Numbered from the stretch's first letter, positions 16,839 through 25,925 are shown. The stretch: 64,000 bases of DNA from JAJEFO01 sp965214325 (GCA_965214325.1 CBDCBG010000006.1:4030001-4094000), one strand, 5' to 3'. A program made the numbers and translations. Notes: generated by a model from the sequence alone, not told the origin.

Positions 16839-16853
16839 GTTCCTGATATGTTC
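16839..16853 (-). promoter_or_regulatory. LexA (SOS) box
   Basis: An exact GTTC-N7-GTTC, the alphaproteobacterial LexA site, 18 bases upstream of the ImuA-like start codon. At that distance bound LexA would cover the promoter or transcription start and keep the gene off until DNA damage. Confidence 0.8.
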
Positions 16854-16903
16854 TCAACCCGGAATCAATGGGAAATCGATTCCGAAGCGTTGCGGAAGGC
16901 GTC

Positions 16904-17248
16904 TCACGCGTCGGACAGACGTTGCAGGACTTCCGGCCAGTCTCGAGCCGGGGCATGGGCTTCGCGCACCAGCCAGTCAAAATGTTCCGCGAGCGTGCGA
17001 ACCCGTTCACGGTCCCGAAAGGCCAGGCAGCTCCGGCCGAGATGGATGACTCCCGCGAGCGGGCCGAAGACGGTCAGGGCACCAGACCAAAGCTGCCTCG
17101 CGTCAAGGATGAAGATCCTGAACGATGGGTGGAATTCCTCGTGAAGCGCGTGCTTCTGTTCAGCAACACGCTTGCCGGCCGATTGCTGATCGGTCCGATT
17201 GTCGGGACGGCGCACTTTCTTTTTGCCGATTGGCGCAACCGGACGCAT
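16904..17248 (-). CDS. Hypothetical protein
   Basis: A 114-residue frame with strongly GC-biased third positions, which marks it as coding. The N-terminal 35 residues are basic (KKKVRRPDNR). The rest is a compact domain with FRIFILDARQLWSGAL, FGPLAGVIHLGRSC and AEHFDWLVREAH. The family was not recognised. It lies upstream of the LexA box and the ImuA-like gene on the same strand. No good binding site precedes the ATG, so the start is uncertain and the gene could be the remainder of a longer one. Confidence 0.5.
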   Translation of the reverse strand: MRPVAPIGKKKVRRPDNRTDQQSAGKRVAEQKHALHEEFHPSFRIFILDARQLWSGALTVFGPLAGVIHLGRSCLAFRDRERVRTLAEHFDWLVREAHAPARDWPEVLQRLSDA

Positions 17249-17632
17249 GGACCCGTGAGGGTCGGCTGGCCTTGGCACATCCCGGCATCCTTGGCAGTGG
17301 TCGCGATGGTGCTTGCATCGCCCATGCCGTTCCGGGCCCACCTCGTTGCTTGCGACATTTCGTGTCGCCGCTTCGCATCCGGACCTTTCTCGAGCACCGG
17401 CCCCATGACCTGCCGGGCGCGCGCAGCGTTGTCGTGGAAGATCGTGGGTTCCAGACCGCGAATGACGGGTACCTGTTCCGCTCCTTTGGAGAGGTCATCC
17501 GTCGCCACTTCGTTGTCCGCAAGGATCCGGTGGCCCATCCCCATTGGCAAGGGCGCTCGCACGACGACGTGGGAATGACAGGCGGCTGAGCAGCCTTGTC
17601 TTTCGCTGCCATGACAGGCACAGCGCTGTGGC
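17249..17632. other. Intergenic region without recognisable gene
   Basis: About 380 bases between the hypothetical gene and the divergent EamA gene. It probably holds their promoters; no clear motif or repeat was seen. Confidence 0.4.
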
Positions 17633-18520
17633 ATGGAGCCTTGGGTCTATTTTTCGGTGCTCGCGGCGGCGGCGCAGACCATGCGCTTTGCGATCCAGAA
17701 GGTCCTTGTCGGCGCGGCGCTCAGCCCCGCAGCGGCGACCTGGGCGAGGTTTCTCTGGTCCTGGCCGCTGGCGGTTGCGCTGGCATTGGCATATGGCGGC
17801 GCAACCGGAGCCGAGTTTCCGGAATTCACGCCCGCGTTCCTGATCTACGCGATTCTGGGAGGGGCGTTCCAGATCCTGGCCACGATCTGCACCGTCAGCC
17901 TGTTCTCGATGCGGGCCTTCGCGGTCGGCATCACGTTCAAGAAAACCGAGGTCATGCTGACCGCCCTTGCGGGCTTTGTCATCCTGGGCGACATCATGTC
18001 GGGCCCGGGGGCGGCCGCCATCGCCTTCGGCTTTGTTGGCGTGCTGCTCCTGTCCGATCCGCCCGAGGGCGGCAGCATCTTCAACAAGGCGGCGGGAATC
18101 GGGATCCTGTCCGGCATCCTGTTCGCGCTCTCGGCCGTCACCTACCGGGGCGCGACGCTGTCGCTTTCGTCGGGAGATCCGGTTCTGACCGGTGGAGCGA
18201 CCTTGGCCGTCGTCGTGCTTTGGCAGGCATTGGCGCTTGGAGCCTGGCTTCGGCTGAAGGAACCGGGCCAGATTTCCGCCACTCTTGCCGCCTGGCGCCA
18301 GACGTCAATTGTCAGCGTCTTCTCTCTGGTGGGAAGCTGGAGCTGGTTTGCCGCCTTCTCCCTCATGAACGCCGCCTATGTATTTGCCGTGGGGCAGATC
18401 GAGCTGATCTTCTCGATCCTGGTCGGCGCGCTCTGGTTCCGTGAAGCGCCCAGGCCGCGTGAACTGCTCGGTATCGGCGTCCTGGCGACCTCGATTCTCG
18501 CAATCGCGTTCCTTGCCTAG
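17633..18520 (+). CDS. EamA/DMT family transporter
   Basis: A 295-residue protein with about ten membrane segments in two repeats of five, the EamA layout. Examples are residues near AILGGAFQILATICT, VMLTALAGFVILGD and a second-half FSILVGALWFREAPRPRELLGIGVL. These drug/metabolite transporters move small organic molecules across the inner membrane; the substrate is unknown. Its stop codon TAG lies in the CTAG target of the IS that follows and is unchanged by the insertion. Confidence 0.85.
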   Translation: MEPWVYFSVLAAAAQTMRFAIQKVLVGAALSPAAATWARFLWSWPLAVALALAYGGATGAEFPEFTPAFLIYAILGGAFQILATICTVSLFSMRAFAVGITFKKTEVMLTALAGFVILGDIMSGPGAAAIAFGFVGVLLLSDPPEGGSIFNKAAGIGILSGILFALSAVTYRGATLSLSSGDPVLTGGATLAVVVLWQALALGAWLRLKEPGQISATLAAWRQTSIVSVFSLVGSWSWFAAFSLMNAAYVFAVGQIELIFSILVGALWFREAPRPRELLGIGVLATSILAIAFLA

Positions 18521-20717
18521 CCTCGATTCCCAACCGCCGCAATTGATGTGAATCCTCCGACGGCTGCGGGCCACCGGCTTGATCCGGCAGCGTCCGACGG
18601 GCGGCGTCTGCCGCGCTCTCCGCCATGATCCGACCGGATGCCGGTCTCGGCGCCGCGGCATGGAATCATCGCAATATCAGTTTTTGGCACCAATTGTCAC
18701 GCCGTCATGTCGGGACATGGCACGACACCGGGATCCGGGCCGACGCGGCCTCCGGGTCCGGCGTCCGCCCTCGGAAGCCGTGCGAGGCTTTCGTTTCATG
18801 CGTTTCGGCCCTGCGCGCGGCGCGGACGGCGCCGTTCCGCGCGATTCCGGCTTGCGGCGGCAGACATCATGTAGTATGGTGGATACAGTGACCAAACTAC
18901 ATGCATTGCAATGACCGACCTGGCCGAACTCTTCCGCAAGCCGCAGTCCCGGACCCACCTCCAGTACGAGGCCCTCCGGGCCCACTTCCTCGACGGCATG
19001 GAGGCCGGGGAGGCCGCGAGGCGCTTCGGATACAGCCTCGGGTCCTTCCGCAACCTGTGCACGAAGCTGCGCGGGAACCCGGACCTGTCCCCCTTCTTCG
19101 CCGAGCGCAGGCCGGGTCCGAAGCCGAACCCCGGCGAGCCTCTCAGGCTGCGGCGGGACCGGCGCATCCTGGAGCTTCGCAGGACCGCCGGCCTCTCGGT
19201 CGGCGAGATCAGCCGGAAGCTCGGGGAGGAGGGGATGCCCGCCGGAACGACGACCGTGCAGCGCACGCTCCGCAGGAACGGCGTCGGCAAGCTGCCGCGC
19301 CGGTCCCCCGGCGAGCGCGAGGCCGCGCTCCGGCCCGTCTCCGCCCCGATGGCCGACGCCCGGGAGCTCGACCTCTCGCCGCGGCGCCTGCGCACCGGGT
19401 TCGGCGGGCTGTTCCTGTTCGTCCCCGACCTTGTCCGGCTCGACCTCGACCGGATCGCCGCCGACAGCGGCATGCCGGGCAGCGGGATGATCCCCGCGGG
19501 CCATGCCTTCCGGGCCCTGCTGGCGCTGAAGCTCTGGGGGATCGGGAGGCCGCCGCATGTCATGGCCGACATCCTCGATCCCGGCATGGCCCTGTTCGCC
19601 GGGCTCAACGTCATGCCGAAGCGCTCGAGCCTGACCGAGCATTCCGGGCGCGTCGACCCGAAGCTGTGCGCCGGCCTCATGGACCGCTGGCACCGGGCGC
19701 TGAACGGCCTGGAGACCGATCTCGGCGGGGACGGCTCCTTCGACCTGGACTTCCACACGATCCCCTGGCACGGCAAGGATCCGGAGGCGCCCGTCGAGCG
19801 GCACTGCGTCTCCAAGCGGAGCCGCAGGCAGAAGGGCGTCCTCGCCTTCCTCGCCCGCGACGCCGACGCCCGCCTGTTCGTCTACGCGAATGCCCGGGTC
19901 CGCAAGGGGGACCAGAACGACGAGGTTCTCCGCTTCATCGGGTTCCGGGAGGAACGCAACGGCGGGCCGCCCAGGGAGCTGGTGTTCGACTCCCGGCTGA
20001 CGACACATGCCAATCTCGGACGGATCAACGAAATGGGAATAGACTTCCTGACGCTTCGCCGGCGCTCCGGATCCCTGCTCGACGCGATCGCCGCCGCCCC
20101 GGAAAGCGACTGGAAGCAGGTGCGCCTGAACAATGTCGGGCGCATCTACCGCACGCCCCGGGTTCTCGACCGGCGCGTCCGGATCTCCGGCTATCCGGGC
20201 GACATCCGCCAGCTCGCCGTGCGCGGCCTGGGCCATGAGCGGCCGACCCTGCTGCTCACCAACCAGATGAAGACCTCCGCGAGCCAGCTCATCGACCGCT
20301 ATGCCCGGCGGATGGTGATCGAGAACGCCATCGCCGACGCGATCGACTTCTTCCACATGGACGCGCTGTCCGCCGCGGTCCCGATGAAGATCGATCTCGA
20401 CCTCCAGCTCACGCTCGTGGCCAGCGGCCTGTACCGGCTGCTGGCTGTCCGCCTCGGCAACGGAAAGCGGAACGCGAAGTCACGCACCCTGTTCCGGAAT
20501 TTCGTCAAGGCGCCGGCGGACATCACGGTCAGCGACGACAGCATCGATGTCCGGATCGGACGACGCGCTAACAACCCGTTCCTTCTCAACGCCTCATACG
20601 ACGAAACCGACATCGCCGTGCCGTGGCTCGGGAACCGCCGGCTCCGGATCAGCTTCCTGTGAGCGGAGGCCGCGGGATCCCGGAATTCACAGCAATTGTG
20701 GTCGTTGGGAATCGAGG
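18521..20717 (+). mobile_element. Insertion sequence with DDE transposase, CTAG target
   Basis: A 2.2-kb element with terminal inverted repeats of about 33 bp (18521-18553 and the complement ending at 20717, about five mismatches; both begin CCTCGATTCCCAAC). The 4-base direct repeat CTAG flanks it at 18517-18520 and 20718-20721. It carries one transposase gene. The CTAG is the stop codon of the EamA gene on one side and of the Nudix gene on the other, so no gene is broken. The 390 bases before the transposase contain no other gene. Confidence 0.88.
18911..20662 (+). CDS. DDE transposase with N-terminal helix-turn-helix
   Basis: A 583-residue transposase. The N-terminus (residues 10-130) holds two helix-turn-helix-like regions (GEAARRFGYSLGSFRNLC and LSVGEISRKLGEEG). 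The catalytic RNase H-like core has DLDFHTIPWHG (D280), VFDSRLTTHANL and a C-terminal VIENAIADAIDFFHMD glutamate region. The exact IS family was not assigned; the CTAG duplication and the fold place it with IS4-superfamily-like DDE elements. The frame is intact and the terminal repeats are good, so it may be active. Confidence 0.85.
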   Translation: MTDLAELFRKPQSRTHLQYEALRAHFLDGMEAGEAARRFGYSLGSFRNLCTKLRGNPDLSPFFAERRPGPKPNPGEPLRLRRDRRILELRRTAGLSVGEISRKLGEEGMPAGTTTVQRTLRRNGVGKLPRRSPGEREAALRPVSAPMADARELDLSPRRLRTGFGGLFLFVPDLVRLDLDRIAADSGMPGSGMIPAGHAFRALLALKLWGIGRPPHVMADILDPGMALFAGLNVMPKRSSLTEHSGRVDPKLCAGLMDRWHRALNGLETDLGGDGSFDLDFHTIPWHGKDPEAPVERHCVSKRSRRQKGVLAFLARDADARLFVYANARVRKGDQNDEVLRFIGFREERNGGPPRELVFDSRLTTHANLGRINEMGIDFLTLRRRSGSLLDAIAAAPESDWKQVRLNNVGRIYRTPRVLDRRVRISGYPGDIRQLAVRGLGHERPTLLLTNQMKTSASQLIDRYARRMVIENAIADAIDFFHMDALSAAVPMKIDLDLQLTLVASGLYRLLAVRLGNGKRNAKSRTLFRNFVKAPADITVSDDSIDVRIGRRANNPFLLNASYDETDIAVPWLGNRRLRISFL

Positions 20718-21437
20718 CTAGAGCCAGATCACCCGGCTTCCCGCTTCGTCGTTGCACAGGTAAGGCACCTTGTCCGGGGCGTCGGTGCGCGGAAGGTGGC
20801 GCTGAAGCTCCGTCAGGACGAGCCGCGTGACGAAGGGCAGGTCAAGGTCGCGGACGCTGTCGACCGGCACCCATTGAATGTGACTGAGCTCGGATTCGGC
20901 CCGAGAGAAATCGTCGGCGTCAAACCGAAGTGCGGCTGCATCGGCCAGGAAGAACCGTGCATCGTAGCGGCGCGACAGTCCGGGAGGCGCAAGGGCGCGA
21001 AAGAAGAAGCTGAGGGCGCCGGCGTCAGGCAAGAGTCCTGGCTCGGCAAAGCCGCGCCACGGCCCGGGCGGGTTCGGCCAGTTGCCCGCGCGCCCAAGAC
21101 ACTGGCCGGTTTCCTCCCAGAGTTCGCGGATCGCGGCAGCGGCAAACCGGTCGGGGTCCGTCGCCGTCGTTTCGGCCAGCAACCTCTTGCTGCAGACCGG
21201 GCCAACGCCGGCAAGCGGCACGGATTCGTCGGCCTCGTCGACGGCGCCGCCCGGAAAGACGAACTTCTCGGGCATGAAGGCCGCGGCCTTGCCCCGCTGT
21301 CCCATCAGGACCCGGGGCGCGTCCCGGGGGTCCCTGACGAGGATGACGGTAGCCGCGTCTTGGACCGGAACGGGCACTTCGGGCAACTCAGTCCCGCGTT
21401 CCGGAAAATCGCGCCCGCCAAGTTTCCCGCTCGTCAT
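20718..21437 (-). CDS. Nudix family hydrolase
   Basis: A 239-residue Nudix protein. The Nudix box is split by an insertion: FPGGAVDEAD, then about 35 residues, then AAAIRELWEETG with the catalytic REUxEE core. This longer type is seen in CoA- and nucleotide-pyrophosphate hydrolases of Alphaproteobacteria. The chosen ATG at 21437 lies inside the end of metG (50-base overlap), with ggaag ahead of it, so it is probably translated with metG. Its stop codon is the complement of the CTA in the CTAG target of the neighbouring IS. Confidence 0.85.
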   Translation of the reverse strand: MTSGKLGGRDFPERGTELPEVPVPVQDAATVILVRDPRDAPRVLMGQRGKAAAFMPEKFVFPGGAVDEADESVPLAGVGPVCSKRLLAETTATDPDRFAAAAIRELWEETGQCLGRAGNWPNPPGPWRGFAEPGLLPDAGALSFFFRALAPPGLSRRYDARFFLADAAALRFDADDFSRAESELSHIQWVPVDSVRDLDLPFVTRLVLTELQRHLPRTDAPDKVPYLCNDEAGSRVIWL

Positions 21438-23106
21438 CGGTGATCTTCCGGAAGAGCATGTCCGGAACGTCAATGGCATGCCCCGGCTGCAGCGTCGCGA
21501 GCGCTTCGCCCATGTTCGATGGCCATTCGGTGTCGGCCGTGTTCATCGCGTCAAGCAACCGGGCCGACGCGTCCGGAATGAACGGCGCGGAGATCACCGC
21601 ATAGGCGCGGACCAGGTTGAGCGCGAGGCGAACGGCGACCGCCGCGCGGTCCGGATCTTCGCGGAATGCAGCCCATGGCGCGGATGTCTGCAGATACTCG
21701 TTGCCGGCTGCCCAGAGCGCGCGCAGTTCGGCGGCGGATTTCCGGATCTCGATGGCCTCCATATGGGCCTCGTAGGCCCCTAGGCCCTTTTCGAGGCGCG
21801 CGGCGAGAGCCTCTTCGTCCGGTCCAGGGGTCCCTCCCGACGGCACTGTGCCGCCAAAGCGCGACGTGCAGAACTTGGTCACACGGCTCACGAAGTTGCC
21901 GAGAACGTCGGCCAGATCCTTGTTCACGCTCGCCTGGAAGTTGTCCCAGGTGAATTCGCTGTCCGAGTTTTCGGGTGCATGGCTCAGTAGCCACCAGCGC
22001 CAGCAGTCGGCCGGAAGGATGTCAAGCGCCTGATCCATGAAGACTCCGCGGCCGAGGGAGGTCGAGAACTGCCCGCCGTCATAGTTCAGGTAGTTGAACG
22101 ACTTGATGTAGTCCACGAGCTTCCAGGGCTCGCCCGATCCGATGATCGTCGCCGGGAAGCTGAGCGTGTGGAAGGGCACGTTGTCCTTGCCCATGAACTG
22201 GACATAGCGGACGTCGTCCGCGCCCTTGTCGACCCGCCACCATCGCTCCCATTCCGCGTCCTCTGCATTGCGCCCGTCCGTCCATTCCTTCGCGCAGGCA
22301 ATGTACTCGATCGGCGCATCGAACCAGACATAGAAGACCCTGCCTTCCATGCCGGGCCAAGGTTCGTCGCCCCGCATTACCGGAACGCCCCATTCGAGAT
22401 CGCGGGTGATGCCCCGATCTTGCAGGCCGTCTCCGTCATCCAGCCATTTCCGGGCGATGGAGGTTGTCAGAATCGGCCAGTCGGACTTGCTGTCGATCCA
22501 GTCAGACAGTTGCTGCCGCAAGTTGCGTTGCTTGAGGTAGAGGTGCTTGGTCTCCCGCATCTCGAGATCGGTCGAGCCGGAAATCGCGGACCGCGGCTCG
22601 ATGAGGTCGGTCGGGTCGAGCTGCTTGGTGCAGTTTTCGCACTGGTCCCCCCTCGCGCGTTCATATCCGCATTCGGGGCAGGTGCCTTCCACATACCGGT
22701 CGGGAAGGAACCGGTCGTCCGTCCTGGAGTAGAGCTGATCTTCGGTGACTTCCTCGATCAGGCCAGCCTCGGCGAGCCTTCCCGCGAAATGCTGGGTCAG
22801 CCTGCGGTTTTGCACGCTTGACGACCTGCCGTACTTGTCGAACGAAAGGCCGAATCCGTCCGCAAGCTCCTTCTGGACGACCCACATTTCCGCGCAATAT
22901 TCGGCAACGGGCTTGCCCGCCTTGTCCGCCGCCAGTTCCGCGGGAGTGCCATGCTCGTCCGTGGCGCAGAGGAAGAGGACTTCGTGCCCTCGGGCGCGCT
23001 TGTAGCGGGCATACAGGTCCGCGGGAAGTTGGGAACCGACGAGATTGCCAAGGTGCTTGATCCCGTTGATGTAGGGAATGGCGCTGGTGATGAGGATGCG
23101 GTCCAT
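21388..23106 (-). CDS. metG: Methionyl-tRNA synthetase
   Basis: A 572-residue class I synthetase that charges tRNA-Met. The HIGH motif is KHLGN (17-21). The knuckle has four cysteines (143, 146, 156, 159), a one-zinc form. The KMSKS loop reads QFSTS (346-350) instead of the KFSTS form common in this branch, so the first lysine is glutamine. The anticodon-binding helix bundle follows. The C-terminal EMAP-like domain is absent, as is usual here. Start MDRILITSAIPYING is standard. Confidence 0.96.
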   Translation of the reverse strand: MDRILITSAIPYINGIKHLGNLVGSQLPADLYARYKRARGHEVLFLCATDEHGTPAELAADKAGKPVAEYCAEMWVVQKELADGFGLSFDKYGRSSSVQNRRLTQHFAGRLAEAGLIEEVTEDQLYSRTDDRFLPDRYVEGTCPECGYERARGDQCENCTKQLDPTDLIEPRSAISGSTDLEMRETKHLYLKQRNLRQQLSDWIDSKSDWPILTTSIARKWLDDGDGLQDRGITRDLEWGVPVMRGDEPWPGMEGRVFYVWFDAPIEYIACAKEWTDGRNAEDAEWERWWRVDKGADDVRYVQFMGKDNVPFHTLSFPATIIGSGEPWKLVDYIKSFNYLNYDGGQFSTSLGRGVFMDQALDILPADCWRWWLLSHAPENSDSEFTWDNFQASVNKDLADVLGNFVSRVTKFCTSRFGGTVPSGGTPGPDEEALAARLEKGLGAYEAHMEAIEIRKSAAELRALWAAGNEYLQTSAPWAAFREDPDRAAVAVRLALNLVRAYAVISAPFIPDASARLLDAMNTADTEWPSNMGEALATLQPGHAIDVPDMLFRKITDDERETWRARFSGTRD

Positions 23107-23318
23107 CGGATGGTTCCTTCGGTTCGAAGCGCTCTTTAGCCCAGCCCCTGGCGGGCGTCACCCCATGTTCAATGATCCCTGTGCCGGAAAGATAACATCT
23201 CCAAGCTGTTTGACGTCGCAGCCGAATTCTCGAAGGACGCGTCGAGGAAGATTGGAACGACTTCGCCCGCAAACTCGGCCGGATCGCCGAACTCGGCAAG
23301 CAAAGTCGGGTGGAACTG
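23107..23318 (+). other. Region upstream of metG with a coding-like remnant
   Basis: The metG promoter must lie here. In addition, plus-strand bases from about 23186 read DNISKLFDVAAEFSKD, and after a frame change near 23240 DWNDFARKLGRIAELGKQSR up to the left end of the ISAs1-like element. This looks like an unidentified gene fragment that lost its end to the insertion and then picked up a frameshift. No family was recognised. Confidence 0.3.
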
Positions 23319-23450
23319 CAGGGCTTTCCCACGCTTGATTTCGTTTGATTCTGCTTGACGTCGTGCATGCATGCGTTTCACGCGCGCGCGTTTCGGCGGG
23401 ACCGGCAGTTTCCTCTGGCGTTCCCGCGCTGGACGTGCCATGCTCCGGCA

Positions 23451-23564
23451 ATGTCGTTTCGCAAGCGCGTGGAATCCTGCCCGGTCCATCGGGACGCTCC
23501 CGAAGGCTTCTCCCTGTCCGAGGTCGAGGTTCGCCTGGCGCGGCCGGAGGAGCGCCCGCTCTGG
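23451..23564 (+). pseudogene. DUF4338-ISAs1 transposase copy 1, N-terminal fragment
   Basis: Thirty-eight codons beginning MSFRKRVESC, with the stretch APEGFSLSEVEVRLA shared with copy 2 at 59061. This is the beginning of a DruA-like (DUF4338) domain. The frame is cut by the left repeat of the inner element. Confidence 0.75.
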
Positions 23565-25925
23565 GACCTATCAACGACACACACTTAACTCCGGTCCGGA
23601 TTCCATGCGAATCACGCGGCCATGCAGATTGGCATGCGTCAGGTCTCTTCGGAGACGGTGGAATGGTTCGGCACGGCCTGCAAGGGCGGTGACCTGACGC
23701 GGACCGCGCTTGCCCGCGAGCTGTGCGATCGTGAGAACTGGTTTGGCCGCGTCGGCAGGCCGTGCCTCGCGTCGGCGCGCAAGATGCTGCCGACGCTTGC
23801 GGAGAGGCTGGGCGTGCGCCTGCCGGAGGCGGAGGCGACGGCGCTCGACCCGCATGTTCCCCCCGTGCCGGACTTTCCCGACAGTTCCGTCGCGTGCGCG
23901 CTTGGCGACCTCGGCGCCCTGTCGCTCGATCCGGTGACGGACGCGGAGGATCGCCGCCGCTGGGAGGCGATGATCGAGACCCATCATCCGGAAGGATGGC
24001 GTCGCCCGCCGGGAGGGCAGGTCCGGTACTGGGTCCGCTCGGAGCGGCACGGGGTGCTGGGCGGCATCGGCTTCTCCGCGTCCGGGATCCAGCTCGGGCC
24101 GCGCGACGGCTTCATCGGCTGGTCGGCCGACGCCCGCGTGACCAACATCGGCAAGGTCGTGTGCAACAACAGGTTCCTCCTGCTTGCCGGCGTCCGCGTG
24201 AAGGGTCTCGCGTCCCGGGCCCTTCGCCTGGCGACGGCGCGCGTAGCCGACGACTGGGCGGCGGCCTACGGCGAGCGCCCGGTCCTGGCGCAGAGCTTCA
24301 CGGGGCCGGACCGGTCCGGCCTGAGCTACAGGGCCGCGGGATGGAAGTGCTGCCCGGAGCTGACCTCGGGGCGGCGTTCGGGCGTGCGCCGCGCGGTCTG
24401 GCTGAGGCCGCTCGCGCAGGGCTGGCGGGAGGTCCTGCGCCGCGGGCCGGAAAGGGTTCTCGGCTGGTCCGGATCGCTGTACAGCGAGGGGGGATGGGCC
24501 GAACGGGAGTACGGCCGGAGCCCGCACCCCGACGGCCGGGTCAGGCGCCGGATCGCGCAGATGGGCGCGGCCTGGGCGAGACGCCTCGGCGAGCACCTGC
24601 CGTCGATCTTCCCGGGGCGGGCGGAACAGGCGGCGGCCTGCCGGCTGCTGTCGAACGAGGCGGTGACGATGGAGCACATACTGGATTCGCACTTCGAGCA
24701 GACGGTGGAGCGGTGCCGCGCCGAGCGGCTGGTGCTTGCCGTCCAGGACACGACGACGCTGAACCACGACGGCCTTTCGGGGACGTCCGGCCTCGACGGG
24801 CTCGGCGGCGGCGGCAAGGGAAGCTCGGGCATCCTGGCCCATGTCGGCGTGGCGGTGAACGCCGTGGGCCGGCCTCTCGGGATGTTCGAGGCGGACGCGG
24901 ACTTCCGCCAGACGGCGGGGAAGGACAGCGTCCGCTGGACGGCCGGGCTCGACCGGGCGCAGGAACTCGCGCGCGCCTGCCCGGACACCCGGGTGGTGAC
25001 GGTCTGCGACCGCGAGGGCGACTTCTGGGAGACGGTCTCGCGCGCGGAGGAGACCGGGGCGGCGCTGCTGGTCCGGGCCTCCCGCGGGTCGAAGCGCCGG
25101 GTGGCGCTGGCCTCGGGCGGCGACGCGGACCTCTGGGAGCACGTCCTGGAGACGGAACCGGCGGGAGAGCGGAAGATCGAGGTTCCCGCCTGCGGCGGCC
25201 CGAACCGGCGGAAGGGCCGCACGGCGAGGCTGACGCTGCGCTGCGCGCCGGTGGACCTGCTGCCCCCGAAGGACCGGGCGGGCGAGGCGCCGGTCCGCAT
25301 GACCGCCGTCTCCGCCCTGGAGGAGGACCCGCCCCGCCGCCCGGCGACGGGGAAAGGGAAGAAGGACAACGGGCCCCTGCACTGGATGCTGCTGACCACC
25401 GAGGGCCGGGCCGACCTCGACACCGCCCGCACGGTGCTGCGCTGGTACGAGCTGCGCTGGAGGATCGAACGCTTCTTCCACGCGCTGAAGGTCGGAACCC
25501 GCATCGAGGACCGCCGCCTCGACGAGGCCGACGACCTGCGCAAGTGCCTCGCCTTCGACGCGATCACCGCGTTCCGGGTCTGGGACCTGTCCCTGCTTGC
25601 CCGCGAGAGGCCGGACGACCCGGCTGGCCGGCATGTCGCCCGGGAAGACGTCACGGCGCTCTGCGCCCTCGCCGCCCATCATGGCTTCAAGGTTCCCCGG
25701 GGACCGCCGGACATGACCATCGCGCGCTTCGTCGTGCTGACCGGCGGGCTGGCCGGCTTCCATCCCTCGAAGCGCCAGCCGCTGCCAGGAACGCAGAAGC
25801 TCTGGGAAGGCGTCAGGTTCCTGTCCAACGCCGTCATCGGCATGCGGGCCATGCAGGACTGGAACTGGGACGGCAGCGAAACGGAAGGAGAATTCACGGA
25901 GTTAAGTGTGTTAGATTGATAGGTC
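23565..25925 (+). mobile_element. IS4-type insertion sequence encoding a DruA-fused transposase
   Basis: A 2.36-kb element with 29-bp terminal inverted repeats (23565-23593 and 25897-25925, four mismatches clustered in the middle, the inner 15 bases identical: ACACACTTAACTCCG). The single gene nearly fills it and stops inside the right repeat. No direct duplication is visible at the ends, which fits with the adjacent loss of ISAs1 sequence. Confidence 0.82.
23622..25919 (+). CDS. IS4-family transposase with N-terminal DUF4338 (DruA-like) domain
   Basis: A 765-residue fusion. Residues 10-255 match DUF4338, the domain of the Druantia protein DruA: TRTALARELCDRENW (26-40), GGIGFSASGIQLGPRDGFIGW (147-167), NNRFLLLAGV (182-191), LASRALRL, and TFxD/YRAAGW-like residues 226-241. 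Residues 310-765 are a Tn5/IS4-type transposase: D376 in VQDTTTL, D463 in VCDREGDFW and the Y(2)R(3)E(6)K signature Y609, R612, E616, K623. The DDE triad is complete. The start ATG lies 29 bases inside the left repeat. The role of the DruA-like part in transposition is unknown. Confidence 0.85.
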   Translation: MQIGMRQVSSETVEWFGTACKGGDLTRTALARELCDRENWFGRVGRPCLASARKMLPTLAERLGVRLPEAEATALDPHVPPVPDFPDSSVACALGDLGALSLDPVTDAEDRRRWEAMIETHHPEGWRRPPGGQVRYWVRSERHGVLGGIGFSASGIQLGPRDGFIGWSADARVTNIGKVVCNNRFLLLAGVRVKGLASRALRLATARVADDWAAAYGERPVLAQSFTGPDRSGLSYRAAGWKCCPELTSGRRSGVRRAVWLRPLAQGWREVLRRGPERVLGWSGSLYSEGGWAEREYGRSPHPDGRVRRRIAQMGAAWARRLGEHLPSIFPGRAEQAAACRLLSNEAVTMEHILDSHFEQTVERCRAERLVLAVQDTTTLNHDGLSGTSGLDGLGGGGKGSSGILAHVGVAVNAVGRPLGMFEADADFRQTAGKDSVRWTAGLDRAQELARACPDTRVVTVCDREGDFWETVSRAEETGAALLVRASRGSKRRVALASGGDADLWEHVLETEPAGERKIEVPACGGPNRRKGRTARLTLRCAPVDLLPPKDRAGEAPVRMTAVSALEEDPPRRPATGKGKKDNGPLHWMLLTTEGRADLDTARTVLRWYELRWRIERFFHALKVGTRIEDRRLDEADDLRKCLAFDAITAFRVWDLSLLARERPDDPAGRHVAREDVTALCALAAHHGFKVPRGPPDMTIARFVVLTGGLAGFHPSKRQPLPGTQKLWEGVRFLSNAVIGMRAMQDWNWDGSETEGEFTELSVLD

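Noticed and set aside
23622..25919. Druantia defence system
   Set aside because: Only the DruA-like domain is present, fused to a transposase. DruB-DruE and the large helicase are absent.
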